From Pyrenochaeta sp. MPI-SDFR-AT-0127 (taxonomy: Eukaryota; Ascomycota; Dothideomycetes; Pleosporales; Cucurbitariaceae): a stretch of DNA of 64,000 nucleotides. The stretch is from assembly GCA_020747015.1 (NCBI GenBank), contig JAGTJM010000092.1, positions 1 to 64,000 on the forward strand, given 5' to 3'. How positions within the stretch are numbered: position 1 is the stretch's first letter; every line of letters starts with the position of its first letter. Shown here piece by piece: positions 21,842 through 33,618 of this stretch. A model generated the notes under the pieces. The model saw only the letters and a list, made by a program, of their open reading frames with translations, did not search any database and was not told where the DNA came from. The position numbers were made by a program, and so were the translations under genes.

Positions 21842-24567
21842 CTAATAGTGGTCCCACTGCCCTATTTGTCCTGGGCGCAATCGACTGTTTGTCCAGTCAA
21901 CTCCGTACTTGTACTCGCTGAGAACCTCCTCTTCATCGATTCCCAAATGGTCATCTCCATCTCTCCCATTAAACCACCCCAGCGCGTATGTTTTCTTACT
22001 CTTCTCAAGGTGTTTTGTCATCTTTGCAGCATCAAACATTTCCGTGTCCACAAAGCTCACCAGCATGCGGCTTTGATGAATGAATGCGAGGACGCTGGCC
22101 ATGGTGCCTATTTGCCGTGGCATAAATTTATGGGAACGCTTGATGTAGGTCATGATGGCAACCGTGATAAGGTATAGAAGGATGAGCATGGTGAGGGCGA
22201 AAGAAGACCAGAAGCTGCGGAATGTTTGTTCAGTGTTATGTCTATCGTTGGCGTCGTCGTCGGACTCGTAATCGTCGCCTCCATGGCCGGGGAGAAACTT
22301 CTTGCCGTCGACGGAGATTGAGGACACACAGACCGTCAGGATTTCAGCGAGGACCGATCCAAACGCGACGAACATCACGAGGTAGTGGCGGTTGAAAAGC
22401 GATTTGAGCGGCAAGTATAGAGGGTTCGTGCCAGCGTAGTCCAATGTTAAGGTCTTAGCTGGTGCGTGCCGTTTCGCGAGAATAAAAAACGGCTGAAGCA
22501 TGCGGACATCACAGTTCATGGTGTTCCAGAGAATACGAATGACGGTCGCAAGAGCAGTCATCAGAAAAGGGAGCTTCTCAGTGACGACGCCCGCGGCATC
22601 AACAAACATGAAGACAGGTATGGAACCTGTCACGGCGATGATAAAGCAGACAAAGGGAATGCCAAGCCTCTTTCTTAACATCAAGGGTCGTGGGTCCGTA
22701 CCATGCTCATGAATTTTATCTTTACTGTTGCGGATGTATTCACCTTGCCAAAGCGAGCTTTTGTGTAGAATGTATCGTCGATTGCGGAGCTGTTTGTGGA
22801 TTCTGTTGAGAGGTGCCGTATCGAGTCCGTGGAAGTCTGCAAGAATGTGACTCTTGGTAGCCATGGCTGCGATGCCAGCGATGCCCTTGGGATCAGATTG
22901 CAACCCACTTTTCCGACGCATGGAAAACATTAGTGCTGCACCACATAATGCGACTACGACAAGACATCCTGAGACAGCCCTTGACCACGGCGGGTCAACG
23001 CGGACAGACTTTTGAGTGCCATTTTTACGTTCGCTCTTCGGTGGGTACATGTTGATGGATGCGGACTGCAAGACTGGGACGAGACTACTAGCGATAAGAG
23101 TACCCAACGAGCTGTAAATGACAGCATACTGCTTGTGCCGGAGTGCTCTCAGTGGCACTAGCCAGCTCATGAAGGTGAGATAGTCCATGTTTAGTGACTC
23201 TCCGGCAGTCGCACCGGTTTTTTTCGATAGCTGGTAAAATGGCTCCAGACGCTTGACCTCAAAGTCCGTCATCTGCCAGAGGATTCCGTAAAAGACGAAA
23301 AACATGATGGGTGCGTATTTCCAGGTGAAGTATACGGTCATAGATAGGTCGCCCGCCTTCACAAAGGTTAGTAAGCCACCGTTCGGATCCTCTCGCTGTT
23401 TCTTCATTGACATTTGACAGATGAATTCTTGTAGAGCTGCGAGAGCCAGCGCGACCAGGATGAGCAAAGAGATCCACGGCCAACCCATTGTGAAAGGCCG
23501 CCATGCAGGCATATCAGGATCTGCAATATGGTCAAAGATGTGCATACCATGATGGAGGAACAATAGTACTTACCAGGAGGGAAAAAATAGCTAGTCTGGG
23601 CTTCATCTTTGGCCAGACCAGTATCGGATGTCATGATACTCCTGGTGTCGATGTCCGCGCCACCAGCAAAGTCGCTGATATCTACAGGAATGTCAGGAAC
23701 AGCAACAATACCACCCGTCTTCTCTGCTTCCTGTTGTGCATCTTTTGCCTGAGCATCTGCGAGCTCTGAAGCCGACAGACCGCGCTTGTGACCTCCACCA
23801 GTCCCTAGCATTGGCTGAGCGGGAGTATGGATGAAGGGCTTCTCGATGACGGAGTTCATGCCCGCCCCTAGTTGTGACTCGAGCCTTTCAAACTCGGCGG
23901 CAAAGCCGGCCTCGCTCATATGACGCTCTCGTTCCCTTGCATCTGCCGCGCTCATCTGCTTCTGTTGTGGTTCGAATCTCTTCATTGGCAGGCCATCTAG
24001 TCCAGTCAGATCGTATCCTACCCCTTCGTCGACCTCTTGCACGCCCCTCAACCGAGGGCCAAGTGGCCCTGACTCCTCATCTTCCAACTTGTTGTAGTTT
24101 CCGCCTCTTGACCCTCCATTGCGTAATGAGTTGAGTCTATTAAACAGCCTTTTCGTCCCACTATTACTCTGCAACAAAGGTGTCGCGCCTTGTTGACTGA
24201 ACGGATTCTCCCCAGAGTTGTAGGAGGTATCCTCGGGAAAAGATGGAGGTGGAGGCGCGCGAGGTGCTCGATATGAGGGATCGACAGCTGGCACAAGAGG
24301 TGAGGGATGCGATGTTCGTCTTGAGGTCGGGGTACTTTCGGGAGGAGTGATTGACGCGACTGAAGCTGGTCGGGACGGAAAAAGCTGAGAAAGTCTGTTC
24401 GAACTACCGGATGTGTTCTTGCGCACAAGGGGTGGCCGGGGATTGGAAGGAGGGGTTCCACCGACCACTGGAGAGCCTGCGCGGAGAGCAGAGGGCACAA
24501 AGTATTCAGAGGGTCTTCTAGTGGTAGCAGGGGAGCCTATCTGGAGAGGAGACGGTACTCCTTCCAT
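21842..24567 (-). CDS. DUF3433 multi-pass membrane protein
   Basis: Two exons, 23574-24567 and 21842-23520, separated by a 53-bp intron (GTAAGT...TTGCAG) that splits the codon of Asp332, give 890 aa. Residues 1-330 are Ser/Pro/Gly-rich and cytosolic-looking. About eight hydrophobic segments follow, starting near 346 (WPWISLLILVALALAALQEF). The membrane part consists of two similar halves. Each has a ...LW... segment, then a D-x-x-x-L-x-PF-x-x-L/A-K motif (VKRLEPFYQLSKK in the first, VRMLQPFFILAKR in the second), then a LDY-type motif and another transmembrane pair. This is the pattern of the fungal DUF3433 family, which usually occurs as a tandem pair. Transport or cell-surface roles are suspected for the family but not shown. 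Confidence 0.88.
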
Positions 24568-25919
24568 GGCTGTTCGGTCGCGTATGAATCGTATGCGCCG
24601 CTCGAAGTACCAGTCGTTTCGATGGTTGTAGAATAGCCGTAAATCGTACTACTCAAAAACCCAAAGAAAACACACCCAAACAGCAACAAAATGAAGACGA
24701 GAAGGGACAAAAGTCCAACAAGCGGCACGGTATTTGTTACACCCCCGCGGCTGAAGCTGCCTTGCCGCCTGTGCGTTCACACGCTTCAGCCTCACCCCAT
24801 TCCAGCAGAAGCCGCTTACAGATACCAATCTGGACTTCCTCGAAGCAAGCGGTACGCCTGGATGGGAAGTCGCAGCCCCGCAAGGAATCGGAAGTGGTGC
24901 TAGGGCGCGTTTCTTTGTCGCTTTCAATGCTCACGGAAGGGTTGGTGTCACGACTCGTTCAGCCTTGCGCAGATCGCCAAACGTGACTCGGCCGAATGCT
25001 GACAGGCCCCCGGAACCAGGTGATCGGTGTCAGGCACACTGCGGGGTGTAACAGCGCGCAACTGGGAAGATTTGGATGCCTTGGGAAGAAGCGCAGCGAA
25101 GCGCAGAGGTGGTGAGAGACTGACGGGGGATTCCAGCGATGAGCTCATAATGGTGCTCCCGTCAAGCTCTGGTGCATTGCTTCTCGCATCAGGTGGTGGA
25201 GGCTGAGCTAAAAATACGAACGCGGCAGCCCTTTCGGCCCTCAATCGGATGCCATTGCCCATTTGTGGCCTGAGATACGAGATGTGGTGGCTGGTGGCTG
25301 GTGGCATCGTTGGGCTAATTCACAACACAGTGCACTTCAGTGATAGTGCCGTCGATGAGAATAAGGGTGGAGGAGCTGAGGGTGGGAAGAGAGGTCCTGA
25401 ACGAGGCATGGAGAAGAGCTTTGATTCGGGTCCCCACTCCTGTGAAAATAATGCAAGGGTGCAAAGGGCATGCTGACAACAGGTGCCTATTCAATTCCAG
25501 CGCCATGATCTGCCCAGCATTTGTGTCACAACAAACAAGCTTTACAGGCCTTGGTGCTTGTTCAGGAGCCCTGTGAGATTGCCTTTTAGCCTACCTACGA
25601 TTTGCGCTTAGACCCTCAAGGTAACGCACGTAACCCAGTTTTAGTCGACGACAATCACCCGACGAAATGTAGCGATTGTGAGACATGATTAGCTTGGAGC
25701 TCCTCGACGCAGGTGAAGACAGAAATAGTGTAATGCAGCAATCATGGAGGTTTGAACAAATTGTCGAGGTATTCTTAGCTAGCTCGCCCTCAGCTGAATC
25801 AAAAGGGCGGAGCATAGCTCTCGAGATGACTCAATCGACATACAAGGTAACAACATCGCATCTATATAGCTATTGGGGATTCAGCAAATCCCTAACAGGC
25901 CGCAAACAGTACTTTCACA
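24568..25919. other. Intergenic, divergent promoter region
   Basis: 1.35 kb between the minus-strand DUF3433 gene and the plus-strand DUF4291 gene, so it probably carries both promoters. The first 160 bp upstream of the DUF3433 ATG are T/C-rich on the minus strand, like a leader; a hydrophobic frame there lacks an ATG and is rejected as a gene. Confidence 0.5.
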
Positions 25920-26564
25920 ATGACGACTCCAGCCATTCCGTACCGCCAAATCCGCGCCCACTACACCCCAACAACAATAACACTATATCAAGCATACAAG
26001 ACCGAGATTGCGACAGCTGCTGTGCAGCACCAGAGACTCGATGCCTCATCCAAATTCAGCACTTCCCGTATGACATGGCTCAAGCCTTCTTGGGCATGGA
26101 TGTTATACCGCAGCGGATACTCGTACAAAGACCCTGGGCAGGCGCACATCCTCGCGCTAAGTATTGAAAGAGAAGCGTTCCTTGGATTGCTGAGAAAGAG
26201 CGTGGTGGCGTCTTCGCATAGTGAGGATCAGCCCGATAGTGGAGCCAAAGCGAGGCGCGAGAAAAGAGAGAAGCCGGCGAGCGTGAGGGTGCAATGGGAC
26301 CCTGAGCGAACTGTGCGACTGGAAAAGCTACCATATCGAAGCATACAGATTGGAGTTCCTGGAGCTCTAGTCGATGAATTGGTCAAGGGCATAGTGAAGA
26401 TCGAGGATGTCACGGAGCGCGCCAGACAACTCAAGACAACACTGGATGAAACGGAAGCGGTCGACTTGTCAGAGCTGGTGACGAGGGGCTTGGTGCTTGA
26501 AGAGAACGAGTTTGAACTTGACGATGAGCTTAAGGCGATCCTGCACATGGTTAAGGTCGATTGA
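25920..26564 (+). CDS. DUF4291 domain protein
   Basis: Single-exon gene of 214 aa starting at the ATG at 25920. Almost the whole length matches the DUF4291 pattern. It has RQIRAHYTPTTITLYQAY near the N-terminus, IATAAVQHQR, then RMTWLKPSWAWMLYRSGYS with its three tryptophans and conserved Arg-Met-Thr-Trp, then K-DPGQAHILALSIEREAFLGLL. A later segment, VRVQWDPERTVRLEKLPYRSIQIGVPG, fits the second conserved block (QWDPER...R-IQIGL). The family occurs in bacteria, plants and fungi and its biochemical role is unknown to me. The patchy distribution of the family makes ancient horizontal transfer possible, but nothing in the local sequence shows it. A basic insert (KARREKREK) lies in the middle. 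Confidence 0.9.
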   Translation: MTTPAIPYRQIRAHYTPTTITLYQAYKTEIATAAVQHQRLDASSKFSTSRMTWLKPSWAWMLYRSGYSYKDPGQAHILALSIEREAFLGLLRKSVVASSHSEDQPDSGAKARREKREKPASVRVQWDPERTVRLEKLPYRSIQIGVPGALVDELVKGIVKIEDVTERARQLKTTLDETEAVDLSELVTRGLVLEENEFELDDELKAILHMVKVD

Positions 26565-27447
26565 ACATTTTCGTTCAAAATATTATGTTGCGTGTAATCA
26601 ACTACCTACAATTATGAAGTCGTAGCTTAACTTTCGAGTCCTGGTTTGCATTTGTTAAAAGTACCTTCATGCCGTTATCATTACGCGAAGGTTCGTACAA
26701 AGTATTATTCGCGAATGCTTCTTAAGCCTGCTGCTTGACAGTACCATTACTAACCTTTGCAGAGCTTGGTTACACAGCGCTGTTCTTAAGGTGAGGTGAG
26801 TTCAGAAGAGCATCGAGGCCTGTCCTATGGCCGCAGTGACCTGAATTGGGTCTAATTGTCGAGCTATCTTCGTCCAAATGTTATGAAAACTCTTTGGTGG
26901 ATAATTTGATGTCATTGGTAAGATGATGTCCCCATTGCAGAACAAAAGACGAAAGAGCATACTTAATTATAATTTGGATAGCCTAATAGCGGCCTTGTAC
27001 TGGAATATAGGTCTTATATCAATGAGAAAAGGCTTTTCTTGTCCCTTGCCATAAGTCCGCAAGGAAATTGACTTTACATGGTTCCCGGATGTTGTCATCG
27101 CTTGATGCTACGATTCGTTTTAGGTATCGCTTTGCGTTAAGCCATCGTCCTTTTCATAGGGTTTCATCACCTTGTTGCGACTTGGCTGCGAACCGGCGTC
27201 AATATTAGTGTCCTTGGATATTGGACAAAAAGCCTCCGCCATCCAGAGGGCAGCGTCTGACCCGAAGTTTCACAACGCACATGAGGATTGCGGCGTGGTT
27301 AGGGGGCGTAGAACTGTAACCAATCAGAACCAAGCAGGAGCGCCGTAATCATTCTAAATCGCGTAAGCGCCTCTTCGAAGCACAACAGAGGACTCAACAG
27401 CGTGAAAGAGGCCAGAGCTCCAGACACGCACTTTATGGCCGTCCGAG
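26565..27447. other. Intergenic
   Basis: 883 bp between two plus-strand genes. Open frames are short and without similarity to known families; no RNA gene or repeat is seen. Confidence 0.5.
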
Positions 27448-29274
27448 ATGTCACCCCAGGAATCACGCATCCGCTCAGGAAGAGTACGCACGGTAGTACC
27501 ATCGTACAACGTGAAAGTTCTCACTTACAATGCCAAAAACAATCGAACGGACCACATCGACTACCCTGCTCCTGTGCCAGGCAAGCATCGCCAGGATTTC
27601 CCATCCACGCCTAACAAACGGCTACGTGGAAGCCGCAGCAACCCCTCGAGCAGTTTGACGTCGCCAGTACCATTCTCAGCGTTATCTGTGCTCCCAACAC
27701 CTTCAACAAAGGTTGCTGTCGCTGTCAACCAGCCCGGTTCGTCTGATCACGAATCCGCGGCTGCTGATGCAAGTGCTGAATCCACGTGCATAGCATCTGT
27801 TCCAACTCTATTCGACTGCTTCAACACTCATCGTCAGCCTAGAGGCCATTTCTACTCTGCTAATAAGCTCTACTCGACCGGAGTCTGGATAGGTTATCTT
27901 GCTCCAGAGAGGCATAGTGAATCATTCAGAGAATTGCCTTCTTTTAACGACTTGAAGACCAAGCTCGAGATCCGAGTTGCGCTTTTCCCACCCACTGTTG
28001 GTGATACCCATGGACAGACACGAGATGCAGTTTGCCGAGGCTGCGTTGGCCCTAACTCGACTGTCATAGCCCTGCGTGAAATCCAATTTGCTCAAGATTC
28101 GGTAAGTCAGATATGGTGACTTTGCTCCGTGACCCTCACTGCAGAAACCACGATGCCTATTGGCCATCACCATGTGCCGGAACGATGGGCTGACAATAGA
28201 TAGAAACTTGTCATTATGCCCCTTGATGGTGATGATGAAGCTGGAAGTGAGTGCAAACGTACGAGTCAGATACAAGCCGGAAACTAACTTCTTACCTTAG
28301 TGTTTTGCATCATGATACCTCAAGTTAGCGATCCACGTTTGCCTGGACTTCGAATCTATCGACCCTACGAGCACCTCAATGCTGGAAGAGGTGACAGGTT
28401 TTGCAACAACATCATGTTATTATCGCTCCAGGACACAAGTCGGGCGACCGGGACGCTTGATGCCGTCCGAGCCGTTTTGAGTCCAGTCGAGCTATTCAAA
28501 ATTGAACGCCGTGCAAGAAAGCGACCAAGATTAGACTCAGGTATTTGCTCCGCTCTCACTGCTCCTTTCTACATCGCCAAAGAAGCACCTCTATTGCCGT
28601 CGACCGAAGGCAACACGAGGGATGTGAATAGAAATAGAGACAACTCTCAAGAAAGTGTGCGAAGCAAGCAGCGATGGCGCAGTGGAAGTCGCCAAAGCTT
28701 GCCAGGATTTGAATTATCAAATCAGAAACCTTCAGAGTTCGACAAGGAAAGGATCCCACCAAAACAGCGACCGAATATTCCAGGTTCCACTTCACGCGAC
28801 CAGGAATGCCACCCTGTCTCTTCAAATGTTGCTGAGGAGGCTCATCTAATTCGAAATTCAGAGGGTCTTGTACATGCCAGCATCCCTCTTGACCTTACTG
28901 ATGAGCAAGCTTCGCGCGTGTACATTATCTGGTCTGTAAACGTCGATGGATTGGATTACGAATTCGTACACACAATTGATGAGTGCAAGTCTTTCAGTGG
29001 CTTGCTCGGCTTGTTACACGAAGATGCCGAAGCGATATCCCCTATTGCCACCATACTAGCAGCAACCAAGACGTGGCGATTAACCTATCAGCTAGCTGAT
29101 GGCACGAAGAAGGCAGTCGTAACTCGCAAGGGGTCGGAGACCGCGTTTGACCGACTGCAAGTTACGCTTGCTCAATCTTCAATCTGGATGGACGATTCCT
29201 ATGCAAAGCTCGACGTCGAGCTCGCAGCCCTGAGTCGGCCGCCTGGTCCTGCGCCACAGGGGTGTAGCATCTAG
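27448..29274 (+). CDS. Unrecognised protein with nuclear features
   Basis: Three exons, 27448-28101, 28204-28246 and 28301-29274, give 556 aa. The 43-bp middle exon reads KLVIMPLDGDDEAG and joins in frame on both sides (introns of 102 and 54 bp; GTAAGT and GTGAGT donors). Other acceptors in the first intron give less protein-like readings. The N-terminus has an SGRVRTVVPSYN motif, then a Ser/Pro-rich basic stretch. Residues about 302-310 (RRARKRPRL) are a strong nuclear localisation candidate. The C-terminal region from about 430 (RVYIIWSVNVDGLDYEF onwards) looks like a folded domain. I do not recognise the family. A nuclear, possibly DNA- or chromatin-linked protein is an inference from composition. 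The start could lie further upstream. Confidence 0.65.
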
Positions 29275-30236
29275 TTGGTTTCACTGTCTTCAACGATGAT
29301 CGCGGCTTTCCTCCAAATCAGTCGCGACGTTCCGTAGAGACGCCACTGAGGCCATACCTGCATATGGCTTTGACCGAAATGTACACTTGACACTTGTTAG
29401 GTCCTGTTCGTTCGCGGCCTCGGTTTCGAATAATGTGGTACACGATGCAAACATGTGTATTTGCGTAACCAGACCTATCAATTTCAATGGCACTCATCTC
29501 AGTAACATGGTCATTTCACCACGACTGCTAATCTTAAGTACAATTCGTACACGTTCTGTTGGCTCTTGTTCACTTTCTCCTTTTTTTAGTCCTGAGTGGG
29601 AGGCGCACTATCAGCCGATAGGCGTCGCGAGCGAAAGGCTATCGAAATTGCACAACAACGATGAGCTAGAACAATGTGTACCGAGTAAATGAAAATCTTT
29701 CGGTATGTCGCCTCCTTCTTGCAAGCTGGTATTGGCCGAAGAAACGGGGAGCACTGCCGTGGCCCCGAAAGGTAATCTGCGTGGCTGCACAAGGTTTTGT
29801 GTAAGTCAATGATGCGGATTATCCAATCGGCAATTATTGCCCCTTGGTGCCGCCTGCTACTCTGGGCCTGGCGTCCATGCACTTTTGTACGCGAAACCTT
29901 CACAGCGCAACACCATGGTTTCTTCCTCAGTGTCGTCACTACCCATTGTGTTCTATTTCCATCTCCGAGGTCCTTCTCTCTGCGTTAGCGCAGCCTTTGT
30001 GCTCACGTACATGCTTCCCCGACTGTCTGATTTGCCCCTCTCGACTTATCTCGCCGTCGACAGCTGCGCGGAATTATACCGAACAGAATCGGCACCACAC
30101 ATGACTTCCGCATTCCTATATCGGCAGTATTTCTGAAGTTGCTTTCACGAAAAGAAGGCAATTGTGAACAACTCTAGTTCCTCGAATCTGGCCCAATTGG
30201 CGAGTTTTCGCCATTCATGCATGCAGTACGCCCGCC
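29275..30236. other. Intergenic
   Basis: 962 bp between two plus-strand genes. Short frames on both strands show no domain. It contains the promoter of the first paralogue. Confidence 0.5.
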
Positions 30237-31982
30237 ATGGACGGCACTTCAATCACTTATGCGACGTCGAAAGACTGGCTCGATATCATGAAGAACAGAT
30301 CAAAAGTGCGAATGCACGAGCTTATTGAGCGGCTCGGTTTGCGCGCCAAATGGTCCTCCAACAAACGCGGTAAGACCAACTTTGAGTCTGCGCTAGTGCG
30401 CGAGTTGGTTGCCGACATGGGCGATGCGGTCGCAAAGCTACCGAAAGAGTCGGATGAGTTGATGAAGTTCTTAGGCGAAGAGGGGAGCCTGAAAGAGGAG
30501 GTCAATGGCTTGCTTGAGAAGCACGGTGCATTGGTTTGGGGGAGAGTGGGAGACCGGGAGCATTTGATCACGGCGAATGAGCCCGGTGTTGAAGAGGGTG
30601 TCTATACGAGAGATCTGTATTTTGAGAACGAAGACGATAAAGAGTTGTAAGTGCCAGTGCGAACCAAAGTCAACTACGAAGAGGACAATGGTGTGCCGGC
30701 GATATCTAGAAAACTGCTGATGAGTATGTTTCAGAATCCACAAGCTCCTGCATTGGTGGATAGGCCTAAAAGCATGCAATGTTATCCTTGCACGTGAGCG
30801 CTTAGACCGCGAAAGGAGGAAGAAAGCAGAGAATCGCCAGGCGCGGGCTGAGGCAGAATTTTCTGGTCAGAATGATGGCACGGCACCTGCATCATTCGTT
30901 GCGCTTGCCCCGAATTCAGTCTTACACGAGACTGATACGGGATCGCGTGGTAGTCCAATGTCTTCCTCGGCGATGCTTACACCTCCCGAATCAGGTGAAA
31001 GCCCTGTAGTGGGTCCTTATGAAGGAGCTGGATTTTCAGCTCTCCATGGCGGCACCAATGCCTACAATGCGGCTACACATCAAATGCAGATCGCACCGCA
31101 ACCTCAAAGTGTTGTTGATGGACTCTGGAATCGATTCGCGAGCGAGACGCATGTATCAAGAGAGGCGAGTGCATCATGGGCTCCTTCACAGCCCCCAGAA
31201 AGCAAAGCAACTGTACAACAACAACTTGTAAATGCAGACCAAACGATTGCCGACCGGGAAATATGCGTAGAGATTGCAAACCTAGTTGCAGGCTTCCGCT
31301 CCGATGATGCGGCTTCGGAAGAAATTCCTCAGCCAAACAACAGCATACCTTACCGCGGTTTGGACTACGACAATTTGCGAGCTTTACGTGCATATATCTA
31401 CAGGGATGAAGCGGGTATACAGTTCGATGAAGAAAGTCTACTCAATTGCCTCGAAAAGGCGTGGCGAGAAGGCATGAGAGCGGATCACGACAAAATTGTG
31501 GAGGACATTCCAGCTTTCATTGCTAGAGAGCGAGCATTCCTGACCTGGATTGAGCTCAAGCGGCATCTGGCAGCGCTCGAACGAGCGGAGAAACGTATGT
31601 GCGCTGATTGTTCTCTATGTGTCTATTTTCCCGTTTCACTTACTCATCATGTGCAGGTTGGCGGGCGGAAGGTGACTCAACCGCCGAAATCAAGCGTCGT
31701 ATTACACAACACCGTACTCTTATGGGCGCGACGGAAACACTTATGGCGACTTTCCAGGACATTGGCCAAGGCTTTGGTCTCGGGCCGAACCTAATAGTCA
31801 ACAGAGACGAGCTTTTACGACAAGCTATTGTGGTGCTTGCAGGAGACAAATATGCCGTGGAGATGCAGTGGAAGAGCATCGAGTTCACGGGGCTGATGGA
31901 ATGGCTAAGCGAGCATTTGGACATGTTCCGGAAGGATGAAGAGGAGGATGGGCGTGGACGGTTATGGTATGTTGGCCAGTAG
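30237..31982 (+). CDS. Tandem-pair protein A (unnamed family)
   Basis: Three exons, 30237-30646, 30735-31594 and 31657-31982, give 531 aa; introns are 88 bp (GTAAGT...TTTCAG) and 62 bp (GTATGT...TGCAG). An N-terminal conserved block (about 1-165) ends in a Trp/Lys/Cys helix (LLHWWIGLKACNVI) after a DLYFENEDDKEL motif split by intron 1. The middle is Gln/Ser/Ala-rich. A helical C-terminal block follows, with RAYIYRDEAGIQFDEESLL, and ends at LLRQAIVVLAGDK...GLMEWLSEHLD. The gene 2 kb downstream (33619-36042) has the same order of blocks, the same first-intron position and phase, and recognisable residue identity, so the two are tandem paralogues. No known domain is recognised. Helix-rich ends around a disordered middle suggest a scaffold or regulatory protein, which is only an inference. 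Confidence 0.7.
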
Positions 31983-33618
31983 CCTTTTTTCCTTCGTCTC
32001 GGTCAGATTGTACAGTGTACGGGTAGTGTGTATTTGACTTTGCATGGTGTTATGGAGCCTCAGTGATGCCGAGGATCAGGCACGGCGATACTGTGGGTTA
32101 TTTTCCGAATTTGGAGCTCGCTCGCATTCGGATGGTCAGCCGTTGGCGTTTCATGTATTTCATCATGTTCCAGGATTGTAGGATTACGCTAGCCTGGGTG
32201 CTATGGCCGCATAGCGTTGGCATGTTCCAACGCTCACGGCGCATGACGCCGGCGATGGACAAGCACATGTAGTGTTGACGTTAGCGGGCCTGCTCAGCCT
32301 CGAGTGCCTGGATAGGGCGGGCGTTGAAAGTCATAGTTTTCTGTTGAGTTTGGATGACAAAACCCTTCGCTTAATGTAACATGCAGCTGCCAAGGGGGCG
32401 TGTGGCATACTAATCCTGCTAGTCAAATCTCTCTAATGCCAAGTTCCAATATTAGAGTGGAACTCGCCGCGTAGTCGTAACATCGAAAGTATATCCGAGA
32501 GCACAGACGGTGATTACGACCGCCACCAGAGAAATTTAATGTGACCGATCGCCTTACACACTCGAAGGGGATATTAATGCAAGTCGTGTTATCGTTATGG
32601 CTGGGGGGGGCGTGACATTGCGCCATGTCGCACTCCTACCTTGGGCGCAGGGCCATTCACAGCAGCAGCAAAGCAATGGATAAATCGGGAAGATCAGGCC
32701 GGCGTCAGACCACAGCGAGTAGATTCCACGGTACGCGAGTGAGAGGTCAAACACAGGACAAGCGCGTCATAGATGGGTAGACCCGGCACACTGAAGGCGA
32801 GTAACATGCCTTTACCAAAGAGTAATAGCCTCGCTTATTCGCTGATTGCAAGCAGCGGCTAATGCTGAAATCGACAAAAGTGTTCGGATGTTTTGGCCCA
32901 CAAAGGATAAGCTAGCATAACTCCTAGTCGCGACATTGGCTGCGAGATTAGATACGGTACATGACAGCATAATAGCAAATAATCACAAGCGTCGTACACA
33001 CGAAGAAGCAAGGGGGGGGGAGGGGGGCCCAGCTGTGGACCCACTCCAACCCCCCGTCCAATCGCAACATGCCGGTACTATGATTACAACTTGAGCGAAA
33101 TATTGGCGCGAGTCAATCTCTCGCATCTGGGACGCGTACGAAGTATTATGCGCCCCTGCCAGATTGCCATTGAGCTGCTCTTTCTGGGTATCTTTTCGAC
33201 GCACCCTACCGCCCGCCTCTCTTACACGACGCTGCCACCACCACCACCTGTCATCATCGTCGCCATCATCTCCGCCATCAGCATCACCACCGCGAGCATC
33301 ATCATCAGCTTTGCCACATCGCTGCCGCCGTTGCCGCCCCTCACCTGATCGATTGCGGCGGCTGCTGCTGCTCCTGCGCAGCTCGTAGTGTTTCTATTGG
33401 TGTAGTACGATCGGCGTCTGAGACTGGACAAAACTTTCTTGCAATAAGAAACTTTGTCCAAGCACGGCTAGTGGAACGTACTCCTTTTACCTTGCCGAGA
33501 GCACATCACCCCAACACATTGATCCACGTTCTAGCTCGCACCATCCCATCCCATCTCCATCTCCATCTCCCTCCATCGTCATCTTGTCTGCCCCGTTGAC
33601 CCTCATGCATCTGTCGCC
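31983..33618. other. Intergenic between the tandem paralogues, with G-runs and triplet repeats
   Basis: 1.6 kb. It holds two poly-G runs (about 32605 and 33012-33027), CAC/CAT-type triplet stretches at 33234-33330, and CATCTC-type short repeats at 33545-33580 in what should be the leader of paralogue B. No gene is seen; small frames over the triplet region are low-complexity artefacts. Confidence 0.5.
33012..33027 (+). repeat. Poly-G run (G9-A-G6), potential quadruplex-forming
   Basis: Nine G, one A and six G in a row, followed by CCC. It lies about 600 bp upstream of paralogue B. Homopolymer G of this length is rare in coding-dense fungal DNA. Confidence 0.6.

Noticed and set aside
24537..24728. 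Hydrophobic 63-codon frame upstream of the DUF3433 gene
   Set aside because: It starts with GTG, has no ATG, and lies in the T/C-rich leader in a frame different from the gene.
28102..28203. Shorter first intron ending at the TGCAG at about 28148-28152
   Set aside because: It would add about 17 residues ending in a Met/Leu/Lys string and shift the join to the third exon. The reading KLVIMPLDGDDEAG with the acceptor at 28203 joins in frame and is more protein-like.
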